The notes beneath the pieces are model-generated. The model was not told where the DNA came from, made no database searches, and saw nothing but the letters and a program-made list of their open reading frames with translations. Position numbers and translations under genes: made by a program. Positions 1-7,610 of a stretch of 19,912 nucleotides of DNA are shown in pieces (the first letter of the stretch is position 1; the number at the start of each line of letters is the position of its first letter). Source of the DNA: Rickettsiales bacterium (lineage in GTDB: Bacteria > Pseudomonadota > Alphaproteobacteria > Rickettsiales > UBA1997); contig JAOFKK010000012.1 of the NCBI GenBank assembly GCA_028040005.1, positions 1-19,912 on the forward strand, written 5' to 3'.

Positions 1-531
1 GCGTCCCATTGATCCTAAAGTAATGGTTTTTCTTTTTGATATTGTTAATTCTTTAGCTTCTATTTTTTTGTCAATCGCAATAGAATTGGGTATAAGATGA
101 TAATTTTTATGAGATGATGTTTGTTGAATTTTGTTAATAATATTATTATTTACGGCAAAAATAATATCGGCCTTTAAAGATCTTTTAATATTATTGCTGT
201 GATTAACTGCAATTAGTGGAATTTTTAAAAAATTAAGGGCTTTTTTGGCAATAATAATACTTCTTCCTGCATGGGCTATTACTCTATTTGTTTTAAAATT
301 TTTAATAATTTTTCTGATTCTTAAGATAGAAAAAATATCATGATAGCCAAATTTATTTTTTACTTCTATAAAATTTATATTATTTTTTTGTAAATCAGGG
401 ATAAATTCAGCATTTTGTTTGATAATGGCTAAAATTTTGCAATCATTTTGTTGCAGCATAATGCAGTAATTAACAAATGATTGTTCAACTCCGCCATTTT
501 TATCGCTAAGTAGAATATTAATTATGTTCAT
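1..531 (-). CDS. Glycosyltransferase, GT4-like (group 1), 3' part cut off by the window edge
   Basis: An open frame of 177 codons runs from an ATG at 529-531 to base 1 with no stop, so only the N-terminal half is present. The protein opens MNIINILLSDKNGGVEQSF, with the Gly-Gly-Val-Glu motif typical of the acceptor-side Rossmann domain of GT4 enzymes. Later come VIAHAGRS, VNHSNNIKRSLKADIIFAVNN and IPNSI. The last residues, LGSMGR, match the usual start of the nucleotide-sugar-binding C-terminal domain. The donor-binding E-x7-E region is outside the window. The likely role is transfer of a sugar to a lipid or surface glycan, but the substrate cannot be read from this half. The start lies inside the 3' end of truA (14-nt overlap), which suggests translational coupling. 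Confidence 0.8.
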   Translation of the reverse strand, partial: MNIINILLSDKNGGVEQSFVNYCIMLQQNDCKILAIIKQNAEFIPDLQKNNINFIEVKNKFGYHDIFSILRIRKIIKNFKTNRVIAHAGRSIIIAKKALNFLKIPLIAVNHSNNIKRSLKADIIFAVNNNIINKIQQTSSHKNYHLIPNSIAIDKKIEAKELTISKRKTITLGSMGR

Positions 532-1267
532 AGATTACTTTGGTAAAATATAGGCCCCAAGATGGCGCATTTGGACCAGATTTGGTTCTATCTTTAATTT
601 CCAATATTTCTTTAATTTTTTCTGGGGCGATATCTTTCTTAGAAAAATGGATTAAAGTACCGATGATATTGCGCACCATATGATGTAAAAAAGATTTAGC
701 AGCTATTTCAATAATTATTATATTATTTTCTTGCTCTATAATATTAATATAATCAATCCTTCTAATTGCGTCATTGGCCTGACATTCTGAATCTCTAAAG
801 CTAGAAAAATCATGTTTCCCAATCAAATATTGCGCAGCTTCTTTTATTAAATTTAAATCCAATTGAAATGGCACATGATAAAGACGATTTTTGTCAATTG
901 CTGGCTGCGCTCTGCGATTAAGTATTTTATATTGATAAATTCTTTTGGTAGCTAAAAATCGAGAATGAAAATTATCAGCAACTTTTTGGCAATCTAAAAT
1001 TGCAATATCATCCATTTTTAAGAAAAAATTCACCGCCATTTGTATTTTAAATGGCTCAAATTCTTCTTCCAAATCAAAATGGGCAACTTGCCCTAAAGCA
1101 TGAACCCCAGCATCTGTTCTTCCCGATCCCATAATCTCTACCTTCTTGTTAGTAAGGTTTGTAAGTGCAGATTCAATTTGTCCTTGAATGGTGGTTAGGT
1201 TAGGTTGTTTTTGCCATCCAGAATATCGAGTGCCATCATATTCTATTACTATTTTATATCTTGGCAT
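518..1267 (-). CDS. truA: tRNA pseudouridine(38-40) synthase TruA
   Basis: This is a 249-residue protein, the normal TruA length. TruA isomerises uridines 38-40 in the anticodon arm of many tRNAs in the cytoplasm. The N-terminus carries YDGTRYSGWQKQP followed by TIQGQIESAL. The catalytic motif GSGRTDAGVHALGQV places the nucleophilic aspartate at residue 52. The C-terminal HHMVRNIIGTLI motif is also present. The gene is read leftward, 25 nt after the S49 peptidase gene, and its last 14 nt overlap the start of the glycosyltransferase gene. Nothing in the sequence suggests truncation or loss of function. The family assignment is firm. Confidence 0.96.
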   Translation of the reverse strand: MPRYKIVIEYDGTRYSGWQKQPNLTTIQGQIESALTNLTNKKVEIMGSGRTDAGVHALGQVAHFDLEEEFEPFKIQMAVNFFLKMDDIAILDCQKVADNFHSRFLATKRIYQYKILNRRAQPAIDKNRLYHVPFQLDLNLIKEAAQYLIGKHDFSSFRDSECQANDAIRRIDYINIIEQENNIIIIEIAAKSFLHHMVRNIIGTLIHFSKKDIAPEKIKEILEIKDRTKSGPNAPSWGLYFTKVIYEHN

Positions 1268-1292
1268 AAAATATGATATTAGAAAAGTTCTA

Positions 1293-2165
1293 TCATTTAA
1301 ATTTATTCCAGCTAGATCTTTCTTCTATTTTATTGAAGATATTTTCAATGATATTTTCAGAAAAATCATCAAATTTAGTGGATAATAAATCCTTTACAAA
1401 ACCCTTCTTTTTTTCTTTAATTTCAACTAATTTAACTTTTTTACCATATTTCTTTTTCATAATATCTCTCATATTGGCGATATCATCAATTAAGCCAATT
1501 TTTTTACTCTCAGTTCCTGACCAAAAAGCACCATTAAATAAAGTTGCATCAGTTTTTTTAAGTTTTTTACCTCTTGCTGTTTTAACAATATTTTTAAAAT
1601 TAGCGAAAATATCCTTTTGCACCGCTTTAAGAATTTTAATATTATCTGGATCTTCAGGAGAAAATGGATCCATAACAGCTTTATTCTTGCCTTCAGTATA
1701 TATTCTTCTTTCGACACCAATTTTTTTAATGGCTTTTTCAAAGCCAAAACTTGCTGAAATTACGCCGATAGAGCCAATAATTGATGAATCATGAGCGTAA
1801 ATCTCGTCACCAGCGCAAAGAATAAAATAACCACCAGAAGCAGCAACATCTCTAGCGAAAGTAAATACAGGCATCTTTTTTTCTTTCGATAATTCTGTGA
1901 TTCTTTGAAAAATTAATTCTGATTGTACCGGAGATCCTCCTGGTGAATTAACATTAATTGCAACAGCTTTGAATTTTTTTTCTTTAAAGGCTTTTTCTAA
2001 TAATGGATTAACATTATCAATATTGATTCCCTTATCAAATTTACTCACATTGCCAATTACGCCATTGAGATTAATGACTGCAATTTGAGAATCTTTTTTT
2101 GATAAGATTTTTTTGGTCAATTTGCATAAAATTGACATTGGGCATGATTTTTCTTTTTTTGGCAT
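1293..2165 (-). CDS. S49-family (SppA/SohB-like) serine peptidase without an N-terminal membrane anchor
   Basis: The protein has 290 residues. The S49 core is clear: NVNSPGGSPVQSELI near residues 71-85, DVAASGGYFILCAGDEI with the presumed nucleophile Ser110, GSIGVIS, and EGKNKAVMDPFSPE with the presumed general base Lys162. The Ser-Lys distance of 52 residues equals my recollection of that in Bacillus subtilis SppA (Ser147/Lys199). The family cleaves leftover signal peptides and other membrane-associated peptides. The first 25 residues (MPKKEKSCPMSILCKLTKKI onward) are basic and contain no convincing transmembrane helix, unlike classical SppA and SohB. This may therefore be a peripheral or cytoplasmic form. 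It is preceded by a probable terminator and a TATAAT box, so it may begin its own transcription unit with truA and the glycosyltransferase. Confidence 0.88.
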   Translation of the reverse strand: MPKKEKSCPMSILCKLTKKILSKKDSQIAVINLNGVIGNVSKFDKGINIDNVNPLLEKAFKEKKFKAVAINVNSPGGSPVQSELIFQRITELSKEKKMPVFTFARDVAASGGYFILCAGDEIYAHDSSIIGSIGVISASFGFEKAIKKIGVERRIYTEGKNKAVMDPFSPEDPDNIKILKAVQKDIFANFKNIVKTARGKKLKKTDATLFNGAFWSGTESKKIGLIDDIANMRDIMKKKYGKKVKLVEIKEKKKGFVKDLLSTKFDDFSENIIENIFNKIEERSSWNKFK

Positions 2166-2192
2166 TTTTTAATTTATTATCTTGATAAATAT

Positions 2193-2198
2193 ATTATA
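2193..2198 (-). promoter_or_regulatory. Possible -10 box for the S49 peptidase-truA unit
   Basis: The minus strand reads a perfect TATAAT here, about 28 nt upstream of the peptidase start codon. This would leave a leader of roughly 20 nt. No good -35 hexamer lies at the expected spacing; the best, TTTAAG at 16 nt, is weak. In DNA this A+T-rich a TATAAT can occur by chance. Its position directly after a terminator-like hairpin is what makes it plausible. Confidence 0.3.
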
Positions 2199-2203
2199 AT
2201 CCT

Positions 2204-2230
2204 AAAAACAGCCCCTTAAACTATTGGGCT
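2204..2230 (-). terminator. Probable Rho-independent terminator after the Nfu gene
   Basis: On the minus strand the arm AGCCC (2230-2226) pairs with GGGCT (2214-2210) across an 11-nt loop. After one G a run of five T follows (2208-2204). The stem overlaps the last codons of the Nfu gene and its TAG stop codon. The stem is only 5 bp but G+C-rich against a very A+T-rich background. It would separate the ybgC-to-nfu genes from the S49 peptidase-truA-glycosyltransferase genes. Confidence 0.42.
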
Positions 2231-2775
2231 ATTTGCTCCACCGACTCTACCTCGGGTATGTAATGTTTTAGCATATTTTCTATCCCATTTTTTAAAGTAA
2301 CGGTTGAGCTAGGACAGCCAGAACAAGCCCCTCTAAGGCTTAAAAACACAATTCCATTTTCAAAAGAATGAAAAATAATATCGCCACCATCCATTGCTAC
2401 AGCTGGTCTAACTTTCATTTCAATTAATTCTTTAATTTGTTTTACTATGTCGCTATCTTCTTCATCGGAATCTTCTGCATTCTTTTTGTAAAAAACCTCC
2501 TGGCCTGAATTTATAAAATCCATCATACTAGATAGAATATCAGTTTTAATTGATTGCCATTCAATATTACCTGTTTTGGTAATTGTTATAAAATTTTTAC
2601 CCAAAAATACTGTTTTTACCCCTTCAATTTCAAAGAATTTTTCTGCTAAAGGGGATTCTAACTTAGCCTCATCGAGATTTTTATATTCTGATATTTTATC
2701 GCCCGCAATTTCAGTATCATCAGGGATAAATTTTAAACTTTCAGGATTTGGAGTATCTTCAATTTGTATAAACAT
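2221..2775 (-). CDS. Nfu-type (NifU C-terminal domain) iron-sulfur cluster scaffold/carrier
   Basis: The 184-residue protein has the two-domain layout of alphaproteobacterial and mitochondrial Nfu1. An N-terminal Nfu domain opens MFIQIEDTPNPESLKFIPD and covers residues 1 to about 90. An acidic linker (residues 99-110, EDSDEEDSD) follows, then a NifU C-terminal domain with VRPAVAMDGGDI and the cluster-binding pair Cys151 and Cys154 in RGACSGCPSS. Two protomers would bridge a [4Fe-4S] cluster for delivery to target enzymes. Plausible clients encoded in this window are the Fe-S proteins of complexes I and II, although their Fe-S subunits lie elsewhere. A terminator-like hairpin overlaps its stop codon. 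Confidence 0.93.
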   Translation of the reverse strand: MFIQIEDTPNPESLKFIPDDTEIAGDKISEYKNLDEAKLESPLAEKFFEIEGVKTVFLGKNFITITKTGNIEWQSIKTDILSSMMDFINSGQEVFYKKNAEDSDEEDSDIVKQIKELIEMKVRPAVAMDGGDIIFHSFENGIVFLSLRGACSGCPSSTVTLKNGIENMLKHYIPEVESVEQIAQ

Positions 2776-2786
2776 TTTTAATAATT

Positions 2787-3110
2787 TTAAAATAATTTTT
2801 TAAGACTTTTTTCAAGCTTATCTTCTAATTTTTTACCTTTGGATTTTAATTTATCTTTCTTGCCAGTGAATTTTTCAGTAACATTATCTACTTTTTGGAA
2901 TAATTCAGCCTTAGTTTTTTTAACTTCACCCAATAATTCACTTTTAACATTGTCAATTTTAGAATCGACTTTATTTTCAAAATTATTGATTTTCGATTCA
3001 ATTATGTTTTTAGTATCAATTACTGTTTTTGCCGCAACAAAGCCAGCAATAGCAATGGTAGTAGTAGAAAGAGATATAATTATTAATAATATAGTATTTA
3101 ATTTTTGCAT
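2787..3110 (-). CDS. Small membrane-anchored coiled-coil protein of unknown function
   Basis: I do not recognise this 107-residue protein. After MQKLN, residues 5-27 form one hydrophobic stretch (TILLIIISLSTTTIAIAGF and on) that could be a membrane anchor or an uncleaved signal segment. No lipobox cysteine is present. The remainder is highly charged and predicted by eye to be helical, with heptad-like spacing of hydrophobic residues, as in IESKINNFENKVDSKIDNV. It ends in a lysine-rich tail. Composition is low-complexity (Lys, Asp, Glu, Asn, Leu). It sits 8 nt after ymdB and 11 nt before nfu, in the same direction, which supports it being a real gene. A structural or envelope-associated role is only a guess. 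Confidence 0.6.
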   Translation of the reverse strand: MQKLNTILLIIISLSTTTIAIAGFVAAKTVIDTKNIIESKINNFENKVDSKIDNVKSELLGEVKKTKAELFQKVDNVTEKFTGKKDKLKSKGKKLEDKLEKSLKKLF

Positions 3111-3118
3111 TTGAAATT

Positions 3119-3922
3119 TTATTTATTATCTAACAGACCTCCAATTTTGACAATATCAATATTTTTTGCAAGACCTGTATCGCTAATTTCAATAATTGAT
3201 CCACAAAAGGTGGCCTCATTTTTTGCCGGCACCATTTTTCCTACCCTTCTTTTACTTAAAAATGATCTTAGTGGAACATCTGTCTGCATTCCAATAATAC
3301 TATCATAATCGCCGCACATTCCAGCATCTGTTTGGTAAGCAGTACCATTTGGCATGATGTGATAATCATTGGTTGGAATATGGCTATGGCTACCAATTAC
3401 TGCAGATACTTTGCCATCTAAAAATTTACCCATTGCCATTTTTTCTGAACTTGCTTCAGCATGAAAATCAACAAAAATTGCGTCTATATCCTGCCCTAAT
3501 TTATAACTTCTAAGAACATTGTCAGCAGATTCAAAAGGACAATTAAGATTGTTCTTAATAAAAACCTGCCCCAAAAGATGAATTACTAAAACTTTTTTAT
3601 TGTTAATGGAGGTAAAAATACGAGCTCCAGCACCAGGGGATGATTTGGGAAAATTTAAAGGGCGTAAAATTCTTTTTTCACGGGTAATATAATTAGACAT
3701 TTCTTTTTTATCCCAAATATGATCACCTCCCGTTAAAACATCAATGCCGATTTGCGTAAAATCTTTGGAGTTGTTCTCATTAATGCCAAAACCGCCAGAA
3801 GCATTATCAACATTAGCAATAATAAAATCTAAATTATGTTCTGTTTTTAATTTGGGAATATTATTAATGACAGATTGTCTTCCTGTGCGACCCACAATAT
3901 CACCGCAAAATAGAATTTTCAT
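3119..3922 (-). CDS. ymdB: YmdB-family metallophosphoesterase (putative cyclic-nucleotide phosphodiesterase)
   Basis: The 267-residue protein is full length for the family (TIGR00282-like). Members are dimetal phosphodiesterases that hydrolyse 2',3'-cAMP and related nucleotides in the cytoplasm. Recognisable blocks are MKILFCGDIVGRTGR with metal ligand Asp8, NVDNASGGFGINE (39-40 region), TGGDHIWDKKE with His68, VDFHAEASSEK (His154), VIGSHSHIPTND (His179, His181) and GTAYQTDAGMCGDYDSIIGM. Two ligand positions differ from the usual form as I know it: the Glu-Asn pair is Asp39-Asn40, and the Asn of GNHxW is Asp67. Both changes keep an oxygen ligand, so activity may survive. The ATG overlaps the ffh stop by one base (TAATG), indicating coupling. 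Confidence 0.88.
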   Translation of the reverse strand: MKILFCGDIVGRTGRQSVINNIPKLKTEHNLDFIIANVDNASGGFGINENNSKDFTQIGIDVLTGGDHIWDKKEMSNYITREKRILRPLNFPKSSPGAGARIFTSINNKKVLVIHLLGQVFIKNNLNCPFESADNVLRSYKLGQDIDAIFVDFHAEASSEKMAMGKFLDGKVSAVIGSHSHIPTNDYHIMPNGTAYQTDAGMCGDYDSIIGMQTDVPLRSFLSKRRVGKMVPAKNEATFCGSIIEISDTGLAKNIDIVKIGGLLDNK

Positions 3923-5295
3923 TATTTTTTGCCAAAAAGATTGCCTAATTCTGACATATTACCGTCTCCTGCTAAAGATTCTAGTTCTGATTTATCCATC
4001 TTGCCAACCTTTTTGACAACTTTTTGCATTTGTTTTAATTTTTTAAGTAAGCGATTAACCTCTTGAATTGTAGTTCCCGATCCCGTGGCAATTCTTTTTT
4101 TGCGCGATGAATTAAGTATTTCAGATTTAATTCTTTCCTCCTTAGTCATTGAATAAATAATAGCTTCTTGAATTTTAATTTCCTTTTCTAGATCAGAATT
4201 TTGCAAAGCCTCCTTAATTTTACCAGCGCCAGGTAAAAATCCAATTATTGAGGTTACTCCACCAATTTTGCGCATATTTTTAATTTGCTTTAATAGATCT
4301 TCAAAAGTAAAGACACCTTTTCTAAAAGATTCTTCAGCTTTTTTCATTTCTGATTCGCTAATTTCTTCGCCAGCCTTTTCTACTAAGGAGACAATATCAC
4401 CCATTCCAAGAATTCTAGAAGCAATTCTTTCTGGGTCGAAGATTTCTAATTCTGTGATTTTTTCACCAGATCCAAGAAATTTAATAGGGCAATTAGTTGC
4501 AATTCTCATAGTAATAGCAACGCCACCACGAGCATTACCATCAATTCGGGTTAAGATAACGCCATCAATATTAATTCTGTTATTAAAATCATTGGCAACA
4601 TTAATACCATCTTGACCCATCATTGAATCTACTACCAAAATTGTCTCATCGGGATTAGATATTTTTTTAACATTTTGTAGTTCAGTCATTAATTCTTCAT
4701 CAATATTGGTACGGCCAGCACTATCAAGAATTAAGATTTCATAAGATTCATCTTTGGCCTTTTTTAAGGCCCTTTTTGTAATATCAATAGAATTTTGACC
4801 TTTAATAATTTCTAAACTATCAACACCAATTTGTTTTGCTAAAATTTCAAGCTGCTCCATTGCAGCAGGACGAGAAGTATCAAGAGAGGCTAATAGAATT
4901 TTATTTTTATTTTTCTTTTTGAGTAGGAAGTTAGCTAATTTTGCTGCCGTAGTTGTTTTACCAGAAGCTTGTAAACCAGCCATTAAAATTACATTTGGCT
5001 CTTTACCGTCAAGATTAATTTCAGATGATTCAGATCCTAATAATTCAACCAATTGATCATTAAAGATTTTAACAATCATGTCGCCAGATTTGACGTTTTT
5101 TATAATATCTTGACCAATGATTTTCTCCTTAGTTTTGGCAATAAATTCCTTAGCAACTGACAGCGACACATCGGCCTCAAGCAAAGAAATTCTGATGGCC
5201 CTCATCGTCTCATCAACATCTTTTTCAGATATAATTTTTTTACTAGATATTTTCTCAAATATTTTGGAAATATTACTACTTATTGTATCAAACAT
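3922..5295 (-). CDS. ffh: Signal recognition particle GTPase Ffh (SRP54)
   Basis: The 457-residue protein has the three Ffh regions in order. The helical N domain covers residues 1 to about 95. The G domain follows, with P-loop GLQASGKTT (107-115), DTSRPAAMEQL (139-149), DSAGRT (191-196), TRIDGNARGG (249-258) and GSGEKITELEIFDPERIASRILGMGD. A methionine- and lysine-rich M domain binds SRP RNA and signal sequences and includes GSGTTIQEVNRLLKKLKQMQ. Ffh delivers nascent membrane proteins to FtsY. The P-loop has Ala where most Ffh have Gly (GLQGSGKT), and Ser replaces Thr in DTAGR. Both changes are mild. It lies between ybgC (1-nt gap) and ymdB (1-nt overlap). The rpsP-rimM-trmD genes that often follow ffh are absent here. 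Confidence 0.97.
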   Translation of the reverse strand: MFDTISSNISKIFEKISSKKIISEKDVDETMRAIRISLLEADVSLSVAKEFIAKTKEKIIGQDIIKNVKSGDMIVKIFNDQLVELLGSESSEINLDGKEPNVILMAGLQASGKTTTAAKLANFLLKKKNKNKILLASLDTSRPAAMEQLEILAKQIGVDSLEIIKGQNSIDITKRALKKAKDESYEILILDSAGRTNIDEELMTELQNVKKISNPDETILVVDSMMGQDGINVANDFNNRINIDGVILTRIDGNARGGVAITMRIATNCPIKFLGSGEKITELEIFDPERIASRILGMGDIVSLVEKAGEEISESEMKKAEESFRKGVFTFEDLLKQIKNMRKIGGVTSIIGFLPGAGKIKEALQNSDLEKEIKIQEAIIYSMTKEERIKSEILNSSRKKRIATGSGTTIQEVNRLLKKLKQMQKVVKKVGKMDKSELESLAGDGNMSELGNLFGKK

Positions 5296-5296
5296 G

Positions 5297-5686
5297 TTAT
5301 TTGCTAAATGCTTTAATTATAATTTCAGGGACTTTTACCGGTTTTTTATTTTTAGAATTAATAATTGCTAAAATCACTTTTGCCTTATTAAGCAAAAGAT
5401 CATTATTATATATTTCTTGCTCTAATATAATAGAAGCTTTTTTAATTGCATTAATTTTAGTATTAACTGTAATTAAGTCATCCATTGTTGCTGGCTTAAT
5501 AAATTTGATTTCCATAGAGCTGACAACAAAATTAATATTAAAGTTATTTTTTAAATCTATTTGATTAATATTACTTTGTCTTAAAAAGTCCGATCTTGCT
5601 CTTTCGTAAAATTTAAGATAGTTTGAATGATAAACCATTCCGCCCCAATCAGTATCTTCTGTATAAATTCTAAAATTAATATTCAT
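5297..5686 (-). CDS. ybgC: YbgC/FadM-family acyl-CoA thioesterase
   Basis: The 129-residue protein has the size and sequence of a single hot-dog-fold 4-hydroxybenzoyl-CoA thioesterase-like enzyme. The signature YTEDTDWGGMVYHSNYLKFYERARSDFLR spans residues 8-36, with the presumed catalytic aspartate in the EDTD-x-G-G segment. Family members hydrolyse short- or long-chain acyl-CoA and are often encoded with tol-pal, but no tol genes are visible here. It is the first gene of the leftward series and ends one base before the ffh start codon. No clear Shine-Dalgarno sequence precedes the ATG at 5684-5686. Confidence 0.92.
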   Translation of the reverse strand: MNINFRIYTEDTDWGGMVYHSNYLKFYERARSDFLRQSNINQIDLKNNFNINFVVSSMEIKFIKPATMDDLITVNTKINAIKKASIILEQEIYNNDLLLNKAKVILAIINSKNKKPVKVPEIIIKAFSK

Positions 5687-5751
5687 TCTATTGACATTAT
5701 TTGAAAATGATGAAAAACTAAAATAATCAAATAAATTATGACAAATACATC
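5687..5751. promoter_or_regulatory. Divergent intergenic region between ybgC and the lipoprotein gene
   Basis: These 65 bases separate divergent genes and should hold both promoters. On the plus strand a consensus TTGACA lies at 5691-5696 and TTGAAA at 5701-5706. A TAAAAT box lies at 5719-5724, but its spacing to either is poor (22 or 12 nt). No convincing paired promoter could be fixed, so only the region is called. No operator-like dyad is evident. Confidence 0.3.
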
Positions 5752-6753
5752 ATGCTACAAATTAAATATTTTTTAGTTTTTTTATTATTATTGACTCTTT
5801 CTTCTTGTCTTTCAATCAGAAATTTTGACTCTTACCAAAAAGTTCCATTATCAGAGTCAGAATTTTTACCAACCAAGGGAGAGTTAAAAGGTGAAATCAA
5901 AAAGATTGTTGTTTTTCCTTTTGATGCTGATGGCAATGAAGTGGCAAAAAATGCCAATATTAGCAAAGTTGCCATTGCATCCATTGAGAATATTCTTACA
6001 GAAAATAAATTAATTAAATTAATTGATCGCAATTCTGCTAAAAAATTAGAAAAAGAAATTCGCTTATCTGAAATGAAAAAATCTGGAATTTATAAAGGGC
6101 CTCAAATTGCTAATTATGCCATAATGGGTTCTTTTTCCAATGCTAGTTTTACTTCAAAATATAAAGCTGCAACTCCAGGATATAAACCAAATGAAGGAGT
6201 GTATCTTAAACCTGCAGGATTTGAATATAACTCCAATATTGCAGGTAATGTTAAAATTTATGAATTACCTTCATTGTCTGTAATTGAAAATATTGCTTTT
6301 GAAGGTAAGGCTTTTAGAACTGAAGGTTCAAAAGAGGAGGGCACTGATATTATGGGCATTATTAATATTAAAGGTAAAAGAGATCAAGGTGCAAAAAGAG
6401 ATGATAATCTAGTTCGTCAAGCTACTAAAAAATCTATTGAATCTATTTCTCGTAAATTAAAAAATATCTTTGCTAAAAAAGGCTATATTTTAGAAAAAAG
6501 AATCCATGATAAGAAGGCTATTTTTAAAATTAGTTTAGGAAGAAAAGACGGCATAAAAAAAGGCAATAAATTTGATATAATCGGTAAATTTGAAGAAGAA
6601 AATGCTATTACTGGTGACTCGGAGATTGAAAATCATATATTAGCTAAGGGCAAAGTCAGCGACAAAATAAATGATAAATCTTCTTGGATTTTAATTGATA
6701 AGGATGATTATAATAAAGTAAGATTGGGGGACATTATTAGAATTAAATATTAA
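5752..6753 (+). CDS. Putative outer-membrane lipoprotein with CsgG-like and FlgT C-terminal-like regions
   Basis: The 333-residue protein starts with a hydrophobic signal peptide ending in the lipobox LSSC, so Cys19 should be lipidated. Residues of about 46-140 follow a CsgG/LpoB-like pattern: a beta strand IVVFPFDADGNE, a helix ending in IENIL, LIKLIDRNSAKKLEKEIRLSE, then IANYAIMGSFSNASF. The stretch of about 165-230 (KIYELPSLSVIENIAFEGKA and following) continues the fold. The last 85 residues (KKAIFKISLGRKDGIKKGN through to VRLGDIIRIKY) resemble the FlgT C-terminal domain, in which a G-x-x-x-G-x-x-F turn is followed by a small beta barrel. No curli or flagellar gene lies nearby, so the function is unknown; envelope assembly or peptidoglycan-synthase activation is a guess. 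It is followed 4 nt later by the HAD gene. Confidence 0.68.
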   Translation: MLQIKYFLVFLLLLTLSSCLSIRNFDSYQKVPLSESEFLPTKGELKGEIKKIVVFPFDADGNEVAKNANISKVAIASIENILTENKLIKLIDRNSAKKLEKEIRLSEMKKSGIYKGPQIANYAIMGSFSNASFTSKYKAATPGYKPNEGVYLKPAGFEYNSNIAGNVKIYELPSLSVIENIAFEGKAFRTEGSKEEGTDIMGIINIKGKRDQGAKRDDNLVRQATKKSIESISRKLKNIFAKKGYILEKRIHDKKAIFKISLGRKDGIKKGNKFDIIGKFEEENAITGDSEIENHILAKGKVSDKINDKSSWILIDKDDYNKVRLGDIIRIKY

Positions 6754-6757
6754 ATTC

Positions 6758-7603
6758 ATGATTTTTAAAGATAATTTATTGGAAATATATAAAAATTATA
6801 CTCATTTTATTATTGATATTTGGGGTGTAATACATGATGGAACCCATATCTATCCCGGTGTAATTGAAAATTTACAAGAAATTAGATCAGCCGGTAAAAA
6901 AATATGTTTTTTATCTAACGCGCCAAGAAGATCAATAAAAGCAGAGACTTTATTAAATGATTTTGGTATTAAAAAAGAACTTTATGACTTTATATTAACC
7001 TCTGGAGAGGCGACATATTTATATTTAAAAGATAATAAGGAGTTAAGTCATAAATATTTTTATATGGGTCCAGATAAGGATTTAGATTTATTAGAAGATT
7101 TAGATTATCAAATGTGCAGCATGAAAGATGCTAAATTTATTATCAATACCGGCTTAGGAGATGAGTTTTTAACTGTAGAATCGCGTATGAAGGATTTGCA
7201 AGAGGGAATTAAATATGATTTACCAATGATTTGCGTTAATCCAGATTTAATTGTAATTAAACAATCCGGATTAGAAATTCTTTGTGCTGGTATTTTGGCT
7301 AAAAAATATCAAGAATTAGGTGGTAGGGTAACTTATTTTGGCAAGCCTCATAAATTAGTCTATGATAAGGTAAGGGAACTATTTGGATCTGATGAAAATG
7401 ATAAATTTATTGCTATTGGCGATGGTATAGAAACTGACATTAAGGGTGCTAATGAAAATAACATTGATTCTGCACTTATTGGTGGAGGTATTTTAAGTAA
7501 TAGATTAAATATAAAATATAGGCAATTACCAACATTAGAAAATATGAAAGGAGTTTGTCAAGAATATGGCATAAGGCCAGATTTTGTACTTTCTGGTTTA
7601 TAA
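6758..7603 (+). CDS. HAD-superfamily subclass IIA hydrolase (TIGR01459-like)
   Basis: The 281-residue protein has the HAD motifs in order. Motif I is FIIDIWGVIHDG with the presumed nucleophile Asp20. Motif II is FLSNAPRRS with Ser53. A C2a-type cap domain includes CVNPDLIV. Motif III is YFGKPHKLVYD and motif IV is AIGDGIETDIKGA. The family's usual second aspartate of motif I is Trp22 here, a pattern I recall from the alphaproteobacterial TIGR01459 group. The substrate is unknown; subclass IIA enzymes are sugar-phosphate or nucleotide phosphatases. It is probably co-transcribed with the upstream lipoprotein (4-nt gap) and the downstream PerM-like gene (7-nt gap). Confidence 0.86.
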   Translation: MIFKDNLLEIYKNYTHFIIDIWGVIHDGTHIYPGVIENLQEIRSAGKKICFLSNAPRRSIKAETLLNDFGIKKELYDFILTSGEATYLYLKDNKELSHKYFYMGPDKDLDLLEDLDYQMCSMKDAKFIINTGLGDEFLTVESRMKDLQEGIKYDLPMICVNPDLIVIKQSGLEILCAGILAKKYQELGGRVTYFGKPHKLVYDKVRELFGSDENDKFIAIGDGIETDIKGANENNIDSALIGGGILSNRLNIKYRQLPTLENMKGVCQEYGIRPDFVLSGL

Positions 7604-7610
7604 ATTATTT

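Noticed and set aside
1273..1794. Open frame of 173 codons on the plus strand opposite the S49 peptidase gene
   Set aside because: It lies wholly antisense to a gene with intact catalytic motifs, and its hydrophobic translation is the usual by-product of lysine-rich sense codons in A+T-rich DNA.
5709..5724. Short match TGAAAAACTAAA to the palindromic repeat core, upstream of the lipoprotein gene
   Set aside because: Only 12 bases of low-complexity A-rich sequence match, with no inverted partner. Chance is the simpler explanation.
7584..7610. In-frame TTG as an earlier start of the PerM-like gene
   Set aside because: It would overlap the HAD gene by 20 nt and add a short, non-family sequence. 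The ATG at 7611 begins exactly at the first helix.
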